From the NCBI GenBank assembly GCA_035079385.1, contig JAVHKY010000054.1:2271501-2335500 (forward strand): DNA of 64,000 bases. The letters run 5' to 3'. A program made the translations under genes and the position numbers. Shown in pieces: positions 56,628 to 64,000 of the stretch. Position 1 is the stretch's first letter; each line of letters opens with the position of its first letter. The notes below the pieces were generated by a model. It saw nothing but the letters and a program-made list of their open reading frames with translations. It was not told the origin of the DNA and ran no database searches. Source of the stretch: Aspidiotus rigidus. Lineage: Eukaryota; Arthropoda; Insecta; Hemiptera; Diaspididae.

Positions 56628-56722
56628 CACAAGCAACCTACAAAAACGGTGGACAACGCTACGAATAGTTTGTCGAACGTCTGTCGGCATCGGGATTGTT
56701 CGTTAACGTTCGCGTTCAGATG

Positions 56723-57441
56723 GGTTCAACAGGAGCGTCTGTTGACAGAAAGGTTTGCGTTTGGATCCATCACTTGTAAACAAGACTAGTGTGCGTGCGA
56801 GTGATGCCGTGGGACTTTGAAATAGTTTTGTACTTCTTGGACTTGTAAGGTTTTTCATTTCCAATTCTTGGACTTGGAAATATTTTCGACTGTTGGAGTT
56901 TGAAATATTTTCAAATTGTGGGACTTTGAAATATTTTCAACTGTTTGTTGGACTTGGAATACATTTCCAATTGTTTGGAATTGTAAAATTCTTCATTTTT
57001 GATTGTCTCCCACAGTTAGAAATATTTTAAAGTCCAACACTTGAAAATATTTCTAAGTCCGACAATCAAAAATGAAAAATTTTACAAGTCCAAGAAGTAA
57101 ATATTAAAGTATTTCAAAGGAAAATAATGCCAAGTCCAAGAAGTATGAAAATATTTCTAAGTCCAACAAACAGTTGAAAATACTTCAAAGTCCAACAGTT
57201 GAAAATATTTCCAAGTCCAAGAATTGAAAATGAAAAATTTTACAAGTTCAAGAAGTACAAAAATATTTTGAAGTCCCGCGGCATCACTCTTACTCGCCTC
57301 TTACTCCGAGTATGGCTGTAAACTGACGCGTTACCTCATCACGGTTACATAAAATAAACTCGTACACGAGTCACGTTTACACTTTACATGTGATGGTTCC
57401 AAAACGCAAACCTGTCTGTCAACAGACGCTCCTGGTTTAAC
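56723..57441. mobile_element. 0.7-kb imperfect palindrome (foldback/MITE-like)
   Basis: The outer ends pair: AGGAGCGTCTGTTGACAG then GGTTTGCGTTT at 56,731-56,770 against the inverse at 57,390-57,435. GAGTGATGCCG near 56,800 pairs with CGGCATCACTC near 57,280. Between them both arms carry several copies of a ~35-bp motif with CTTGGACTTGGAAATATTTTC or its inverse, meeting near 57,020-57,080. No coding frame. A shorter relative lies near 59,690-59,770. Confidence 0.8.
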
Positions 57442-57444
57442 GTG

Positions 57445-60370
57445 CAAGGAGTGATGGACAGATGGAGGGGAAGACTCGTCGACGTCATCTGATCGCACAT
57501 GAACTAAGAGCCGTCCCTGCAAGACGTATGGCGCTTGCTTTGTAAACCAATATTTTTTTTGCTGTTTGTTGGCTCGAGGTCCAGACTCGAAGATTTGAAC
57601 ATTTGAGACACAATACAAAAATATTATGTGCATCGCAATCTCGCAGACCATCATTTCAATTTTTTGAGATAACAAACAGTCAAAGACAGCTGACTGGTAG
57701 ATGTTATTGTGAGTCATTTTATTTCCGGTATAAATTAATTAATATTCTCATCATCCATGATGTTCATTTATATCATGTTCATTTATCGATGTTCATTTAT
57801 CGTAATCTATAGGTACGTTGTTATTGCCGTATTAATATCAAGTGATCCACACAAAGATAATCAATGCTGCAATAATAGATCAATACAGTGCGTATTTTAA
57901 ACTCTATTCATCTGTAGAACTTGCCATTTTTGAAATTTACTATCATTGCTTTCTTTTAATTGTAGTTGTATACCTATCATTCAATTATCAAATGATCTGT
58001 TGCATATTGCTGCTTTCAATCGTCAGTTGGAGCCTTCTGAATACACGCGTGATTCAATCATGGTGAAGCTATATATATTGTGCTTTTGTCTTTTGAATTC
58101 AGTTTCATTCCTTTGAAATTTCAATGAACAATTGTCAAACAGTTCTATGAAGAGCTGAAATAAACAAGCTTGGAAGTTGGAATCTATGTCTTCAATACTT
58201 GTAAGTATAGGCCTATATTATAAGTATCATATCACCGCCCATCATCTACTTAATAAACTTACAATTTCAAACGTTGGTATTTTGGATTGTGAAGTTGATT
58301 TGAGTCTCTGTTTTTGATTGAGATTCTAGATGTTGAATGCAAATAATTTGCCGCTGAATTTATTTTGTATATTTTTCTCATTCAAGGATGTTTACAACTG
58401 TAAAGCGTTGAGAAATCAAGAATGCAACTGAGTGCGGTAATCATCGCTACTGTTAATAGGTACTAGGTCAATATGTTTGGCTATGGTTGAACCAATATAA
58501 CAATCATCATGAGAGCTTTCGATGAAAAGACGACTATTGAAGTTTATTATTATCACCAATCATCACCATTAGATAAAGCCTATGTTCAAAGTTCTTCAAT
58601 TGTTTAGATAGCCTATATTGTTAATTTTATTTTCACAACTTAGATGTTATACTTCAAATAATTGATAAATTCAGTTACGTTTCCCCCCCTTTTCTCAATT
58701 TGAGTGAATGATACATGTACCCATATATACCGCAAAGTATTTTAAATTTCAGAAGTTTTGTTTTTTTGCAGTTGTAATATTTGAATCGCTTTTTTCTCGG
58801 ATCATAATAAAGCTGTAATTTTCAATCATGTAGCCTACACTCAAATGAATAATTGTAGTGGTGATGATGAGTGTTTGTCCACAGACAGAAAGGCTCAGGG
58901 CAAATTTTGATTTCAGTTTATGATATTTTAGCGCATGCTTTCTGCGCAGCAACCTAACATTTGCCTCAATAAGGAAGTTTCTAAAATAAACAAAGCAATA
59001 ATTAGATAACATGTTTCCCAGAAACAGAAATTGCAAAATAAATTTTGATTTCAGCTAAGTATTGGCACTAATCAAATAATGATAGTAAGAGGTCGAATGT
59101 AACAAAAATTCTGAAGCATTTCCAGTTTGTGCATGAGGAGGTGAAAACTGTTTCTCTCGTGCAATTTTTATTTCAAGGTGAAGTAATGAATTGTACTTGA
59201 GGACTGATATGAAATTGACAGAAATGCTGTGTGATCAAAACAAAGCACAAGCATCAACGACACTATAGTACCTGTAAGTACCTACTTATTTCTGATAAAT
59301 ATTTCTTTCTTGAGGCGATCTTTTAACTCTTTAAAAAAAATCTGATTGATAAATATGAAGGAGTACCTAGCTGAATTGAACAAAAGCCAAAACACCAAAT
59401 GTAGAGTTTCCTTGAAAAATGTAGTTGTTTCAAATATTAGAATTCTTCAGCGTGAAAATGATCAAAAATTGTTCAATAATCTGACACTTTGAAGAATCTT
59501 TGTATTCCACTTTTTGAACATTAAATTTGTGTTTTTTATATTTTAATTGTTTTGTTTAAACAGTTCTTTGTTCCATTATTTCATTTCTGGCTGTTACTGA
59601 AGTATTTTATTCATTCAACTTTGAAATAAGATTAGTTGTTGGTTAGGTAAGGGGTAAGTATTGCACAAAAGACTAGCATTCTTGGACTAGGAATATTTTT
59701 CAAGATGTTACTTGAACAAGCAACCAAAAACATTTCCAGACTTGGAATACTATTCAAAGTAATGGTGGATTAGTACACAATTCATAATATACAAATATAA
59801 AAAGAGAGAGGGGAACAAGGGATACTAATAATTAATTCAGAGAGCGGCCTGCGTCAAGCTGGAAGAGGTTTGTGCCCTGCTCTTCTGTACAAAGTAGAAT
59901 CGACATATATCAAAATTGACAATCAGGAAAACTTTATCTTTTAAACGACTAAAAAAGAATGTTTCTTTCTGATTCCTGATAATTATATGTAGGTAGATAT
60001 TATAGGTCAATTAAACTTTGTTGTCATAATCACAGAACAATAGAACAGTTGCTTCCTGATATAATGTAGTACTTTTCAATGAATGAAATAATAAGGGATT
60101 TTTTCAGCTTATTTTCCAAACATCATCTGGCTTTGGCTTTAGACTTTCAGCCTTTAGCTAGCTTTCTAACTCTATTTGATAATTCAGGCCAGTCAGCCGC
60201 CCAGGAGCGCCTTGAGAATGAATTTTAGACTGTAGCTATCTATTATGATTAAATAGTGATAGGCAAAGCGTTCAGATCCAAAAGTGTCGACTTTGAGACA
60301 TCATTTGCGGAGTTTATTTTTCTTTTACCTTTTTGAACTCTTCTACGTTTATTAACATTATTGCACCAAA
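57445..60370. other. Intergenic stretch, nothing recognised
   Basis: AT-rich DNA without a gene or RNA that I recognise. A degenerate CTTGGACTAGGAATATTTTTC segment near 59,690 is related to the palindrome at 56,723. Confidence 0.4.
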
Positions 60371-60374
60371 ATTC

Positions 60375-60835
60375 AGAGTGCTAATGTAGCTTATTTCAAG
60401 AATAGTTTGGTTGAGGTCGGGCAATATTTATTTATTTTTTTAATGCAAATGAAGCATAACTTATTCTAAGATAAGGTTTGGTTAAGGTTTAGCAATATTT
60501 CTTTCTTTTTTTTTATAATGCAACTGAAGTACAACTTATTTTAAAATATGGCTTGGTTAAGGTGTAGCAATATGTTTTCTTAAAAATGCGACTAGAGTAA
60601 GTACAACTTATTTTAAAATAGGGTTTGGTTAAGGCCTAGCAATAGTTTTTTTTTTTCTCTTTTTGTTTTTTTTAATGCGTTTCACAACTTATTTTAAAAT
60701 AGTGTTTGGTTAACGTTTGACAAAATATTGTTCTTTTTATAAATGTGACTGAATCACAAATTATTTTAAAACAGAGTTGGGTTTTGTGGTTATGGTCTAG
60801 CAACGTTTTTTTTTTTCTTCGTGCGACCAAAGTAG
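60375..60835. repeat. ~65-80-bp tandem repeat (about six units)
   Basis: Units contain ACAACTTATTTTAAAATAGG followed by GTTTGGTTAAGG and TAGCAATA, then a poly-T run of varying length. Copies are near 60,390, 60,460, 60,530, 60,610, 60,685 and 60,755. The array stops just before the tail of the I-type LINE. Confidence 0.8.
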
Positions 60836-61133
60836 GTAGGTTACTATTTTATTTTATTTTATTTATTTTTTTTTTTTCTTTCTTTATTTAACAAGCATTG
60901 AAGCAACACTAATGGGCTATTTGCTTGATGTATAACATTATCAGTTAATTAGACAACTTATGTGAATATGGTAAGATGAACGAAAAATGAAAAAGGGAAA
61001 AGTAAATCTTTTTTAGATGTAGGTATATCATAAATGCCTATACCTATTATAGCCATGAAAAGGAAAAAAGAAAGAATGTTTTAATAATAAATTGTAATGA
61101 AAAGTATAGGTGTTACAGGTTTTGTTCAGTTTG

Positions 61134-62054
61134 TCAAATGAGGAGGAAAATTTCGGAGTCAGTTAAGTATTGTATCAGTTGGTGAGTGAGTGAGGTGTCA
61201 TTTGTTAGTGCTTGTATTCTGGAGTGGGGAATATTGTATGTGTTTCGTAGGGACGTTAGTTCAGTACATGTGAAAATATGATTTACGTCCATTGTGTCTA
61301 AGTGGCATATGTGGCATTCAGGCGGTTCGGAATTTGAAAAAAGATGTGAGTGGGTGAGACGTGTGTGGCCTATTCTGAGTCGTGAAAGAATGGATGTTTC
61401 TTTTCTGGATGATCTTGTTGAGATATTCTCTAAAGGATTATCTTTGATGGGGAGGAGTTTGTTGTTGGTTTGGTTGGACCAAAACTGAGACCATTTTGTG
61501 AGTATATAGGTGCGATGGTGATTTTTGATGTCTGATGAAGGAATTTTCCATGAGAGTGATATTCGGCCGAGCTTTGTTGAATCCTTGGCCGCTTGGTCTA
61601 CTTCGTCACTTCGTGATAAGCCTATGTGTGCTGGGACCCAGACTAGTGTGACGGATGATGAGGCTTGTGTTATGGCGTGGATGATGGCGTGTATTCTTTG
61701 GATGATCGGATTATTTGAGAAAATATTTTGTATTCCTGAAAATGATGATAGTGAATCAGTGAGTATTAGATAGTGGTTATTTTGTGTGAGGGTTGATATT
61801 TCCTGAAGACATCTGAGAATGGCGAAAAGTTCTGCTGTGAAAATTGACGCCATGTTGCGTATGCGAAATTTGAAAAGTGAATTATTGATCGAGAATGCTA
61901 TGCCTGTTTTATTGTTAAGTCGTGACCCGTCAGTGAAGCAGTGAATATGTGATTTGTAGTTGTTAAGCAAGTTTTGCACCTCTGTTCGGAGTTCTTTGTT
62001 TGGGGTAGATGAAGAGAATTTAGTAAGTTCGTCGTCGAAGTGTCCCGTCCCCAA
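61134..62054 (-). CDS. I-type LINE ORF2 C-terminal part: RNase H and zinc finger
   Basis: A frame of about 306 codons continues the RT part after a one-base frame change near 62,045-62,055. RNase H acidic positions are all readable: CFTDGSRLN (D), FTAELFAIL (E), LILTDSLSS (D) and DEVDQAAKD (D), with VWVPAHIGL. The tail has RLRIGHTRLTHSHLF and CHIC then H-x4-C. It aligns along its length with the frame at 37,370-38,827. RNase H would remove the RNA strand during second-strand synthesis. The nominal first codon is not a biological start; the frame should be read as part of ORF2 broken by an indel in a C/G run. Confidence 0.85.
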   Translation of the reverse strand: MGTGHFDDELTKFSSSTPNKELRTEVQNLLNNYKSHIHCFTDGSRLNNKTGIAFSINNSLFKFRIRNMASIFTAELFAILRCLQEISTLTQNNHYLILTDSLSSFSGIQNIFSNNPIIQRIHAIIHAITQASSSVTLVWVPAHIGLSRSDEVDQAAKDSTKLGRISLSWKIPSSDIKNHHRTYILTKWSQFWSNQTNNKLLPIKDNPLENISTRSSRKETSILSRLRIGHTRLTHSHLFSNSEPPECHICHLDTMDVNHIFTCTELTSLRNTYNIPHSRIQALTNDTSLTHQLIQYLTDSEIFLLI

Positions 62055-64000
62055 GGGGGAACTGAGTTGAAAATAGGTAGTAGGGGATTGAATGCGAATT
62101 TCTTATTGTGAATATGCTGTAAATTTAATTTCATATGTTTTGAAGTATGCCGAGAGAATTTTTGATTGTTTGTGGGGGCGAAAAGGTGGTCGAATATCGG
62201 AGAGTTCTGGTTTCCAGATACACTGGCCAGGAAAGAGTTAGTCAGTATTTGTCTACGGTATTCGAGGGGGGGTTCTCCGGCTTCAGCACATAGGCTGAGA
62301 CTAGGGCTTGTTCGAAAAGCGCCTAGAACCAGGCGGAGTGCTGCGTTTTGAATTGGTTCTAATGTAAATAGAGTTGATTTTTTGGCTAGGCCGTAGATTG
62401 GGGCGCCGTAGTCTAGTTGTGAACGGATTAAGCTGCGATAAAGTTGTAAAAGGATTTTGTTGTTGCATCCTGTACTGGGGTGTGCAAGATACTTCAGTAT
62501 ATTGAGGGTACGGTTACACTTTCCTTTAAGGTATTTGATATGTGGTGTCCATGTCTGAGTCTGGTCGAAGTGTAGTCCGAGGAATTTTGTTGTGATTTCG
62601 GTATGAATTGTCTTTCCGTTTAATATTAGCGGTTGGATGGTTGGTATGGGCCTTCTGTGTCGGAAAATAATGAGGTGTGTTTTCTTTTCTGAAAAACGGA
62701 AACCATTTTCGGACGCCCATTCTGTTAGATTGTCAAGGTGTTTCTGGAGTAAGCGGTGTGCTCGGCTGGGTAGATCGGATTTGATGGATATGCTGTAGTC
62801 ATCGGCGTAGAGTCTCTGGGTTAGGGGGAATTGTACGTTTTTAGTTATATCATTGATGGCAACCATGAACAAGGAAACGCTGAATACTGATCCCTGAGGG
62901 ACACCATTTTGTATGATGTGGCGCGGTGAGATCTTATCCTGAACCCTTACTGTTATATATCTGTTTTGGAGGAATGTTTTGAGGATATTTGGGAGGTTTC
63001 CGCGTAAGCCATAGTCGTATAATTTCTGGTTAATGAGATGTTTCCAGACTCGGGGAAAAGCTTGTTCTAGGTCGAAGAAAACAGAGTACAGGCAAGATTT
63101 AGTTATGTTCGCGTCTTGTATATAGTATTGTAAGTCAGCTAAAGCGTGCGTGGTGCTTCTTTTCTTGCGTGAACCGTACTGATATTGTGAGAGAAGGTTG
63201 TTAGATTCCAGGTACCACATGAGCCTTTTGTTGAGTATTTTTTCAAAGATTTTGCCGAGTACACTAGTTAGGGCGATAGGTCGGTAAGAGGTGGTCAAAA
63301 GTGGATCGTATCCCGGTTTTAGTAAGGGGATAATGATGGCTAGCTTCCATTCGTTAGGATATTGTCCTTTTTTGAAAATTTCGTTGAATAATTTAAGGAG
63401 GTAGTGTACGGAGTTTTCATGTAAGTTTTTAAGCATGAATGGGTGTATTTTGTCTGGTCCAGGTGATGTGTTCTTGATGTCACTTCTAATGGCAGTGTTC
63501 ACTTCGAGTAGAGTGATGGGCAGATTGTACGGAATGTTGTTGTTTTCGGTGGAAAAGTTGATCGGGGAAGCTTCTTTCGTTATTTTTAGAGATTTAAAGT
63601 TTTGGTCATAGTTTTCGTCTGATGATACAGATTCGTAGTGGGAGGCGAGGGTTTCTGCAATATGTAGAGGGTCAGTTATAGTGTTGTTTTGGTCTGTGAT
63701 CTGGGTGATGTAATGTGATTGTTTCTTCCCCGTTAGCCTCTTAATATTACTCCACATGGTGGAGTCGGGAACGGGCTTGTCTATGGTTGACAGAAATGAG
63801 CTCCATGACCGTTTTTTGCTAGAACGGATTAGAACTCTTGCTCTTGCTCTTAATTTTTTGTATTCGATGAAGTCGGATTGGAGACGAGATGAGTTGTACT
63901 TACGGAGAGCTTTTTTACGATTTTTGATGGCTTGTTTGATTTCTGTCGACCACCAAGGCACTTGCCCTGGTTTGTGTACGCCCGAGGTTTCGGGTATGGC
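61898..64000 (-). CDS. I-type LINE ORF2: reverse transcriptase (partial)
   Basis: The frame is open to the window edge, so the first codons are upstream of 64,000. Counting from the VPWWSTEIKQ segment (start of the post-endonuclease region, 63,961), the reverse transcriptase blocks are SYRPIALTSVLGKIFEK (about 226-242), FFDLEQAFPRVW (motif A, about 295-306), NGVPQGSVFS (352-361) and YADD (385-388). KFLGLHFDQ and LIRSQLDYGAPIYG follow. All catalytic residues look intact. After the SVPPWG segment the frame goes out of register with RNase H (true homology ends near 62,050), so the last 50 codons are not homologous to the family. One frameshift therefore separates two otherwise clean halves. A sequencing error in the C/G run is possible. 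Confidence 0.85.
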   Translation of the reverse strand, partial: AIPETSGVHKPGQVPWWSTEIKQAIKNRKKALRKYNSSRLQSDFIEYKKLRARARVLIRSSKKRSWSSFLSTIDKPVPDSTMWSNIKRLTGKKQSHYITQITDQNNTITDPLHIAETLASHYESVSSDENYDQNFKSLKITKEASPINFSTENNNIPYNLPITLLEVNTAIRSDIKNTSPGPDKIHPFMLKNLHENSVHYLLKLFNEIFKKGQYPNEWKLAIIIPLLKPGYDPLLTTSYRPIALTSVLGKIFEKILNKRLMWYLESNNLLSQYQYGSRKKRSTTHALADLQYYIQDANITKSCLYSVFFDLEQAFPRVWKHLINQKLYDYGLRGNLPNILKTFLQNRYITVRVQDKISPRHIIQNGVPQGSVFSVSLFMVAINDITKNVQFPLTQRLYADDYSISIKSDLPSRAHRLLQKHLDNLTEWASENGFRFSEKKTHLIIFRHRRPIPTIQPLILNGKTIHTEITTKFLGLHFDQTQTWTPHIKYLKGKCNRTLNILKYLAHPSTGCNNKILLQLYRSLIRSQLDYGAPIYGLAKKSTLFTLEPIQNAALRLVLGAFRTSPSLSLCAEAGEPPLEYRRQILTNSFLASVSGNQNSPIFDHLFAPTNNQKFSRHTSKHMKLNLQHIHNKKFAFNPLLPIFNSVPPWGRDTSTTNLLNSLHLPQTKNSEQRCKTCLTTTNHIFTASLTGHDLTIKQA

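Larger units (their letters stand above)
60848..64000 (-). mobile_element. I-type LINE, 3' part, runs off window
   Basis: Minus-strand element with the RT, RNase H and zinc-finger part of ORF2, a 3' UTR of about 250 bp and an A-rich tail (on the plus strand, T-rich 60,848-60,888). Its 3' end (GCAAATAGCCCATTAG, AATAAAG then A-run) is similar to the end of the truncated copy at 37,376-38,922. The endonuclease and ORF1 would lie beyond 64,000. Confidence 0.85.

Overview
This window is eukaryotic and reads as an insect-type (arthropod) intergenic, repeat-rich block. Hymenoptera is my guess, because CG dinucleotides are plentiful outside repeats and the mitochondrial-derived pieces are extremely AT-rich, but no host gene confirms it. 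I found no conserved host protein-coding gene. Nearly everything recognisable is mobile or repetitive DNA in varied states of decay.

Layout. 1-3,660: a Penelope-like element (PLE) with an inverted partial copy at its 5' side and a foldback element nested in its N-terminal coding part. 3,660-9,560: unannotatable AT-rich DNA, a nuclear copy of mitochondrial rrnS (numt), and a second, much older PLE relic. 12,040-15,433: a decayed R1-type reverse transcriptase and two copies of an element whose core is a 48-bp minisatellite (about 40 units in one copy, 2-3 in the other). 17,796-20,780: a hairpin element, a ~160-bp tandem satellite carrying TGACGTCA in most units, then 153-bp and 117-bp tandem modules. 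24,983-30,382: foldback-type repeats using the same modules, a third minisatellite element carrying an hAT-type MITE with perfect 8-bp target duplication, a 3.08-kb foldback element with ~200-bp terminal inverted repeats, and a tRNA-like (SINE head) sequence. 33,330-35,470: diverged repeats around a second numt with the cox2 3' end. 36,200-38,922: a Jockey relic, a small hairpin element and a 5'-truncated I-type LINE with an open RT/RNase H frame. 41,080-45,462: a second PLE copy joined directly to a 2.4-kb imperfect palindrome. 47,940-56,626: a relic and then a full-length, apparently intact R1-clade LINE (two ORFs overlapping as TAATG) lying between two (TAA)n arrays. 56,723-57,441: another palindrome. 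60,375-64,000: a tandem repeat and the 3' part of a nearly intact I-type LINE running off the window.

How the parts work together. The R1-clade LINE (49,598-56,428, minus strand) is the best candidate for an autonomous active element: ORF1 is a zinc-knuckle nucleic-acid-binding protein, ORF2 an AP-type endonuclease plus reverse transcriptase. The I-type LINE at the right edge carries RT and RNase H with one frameshift. The PLEs pair a reverse transcriptase with a GIY-YIG nuclease but are broken. The foldback elements, MITE and minisatellite elements are non-coding and must depend on proteins supplied elsewhere.
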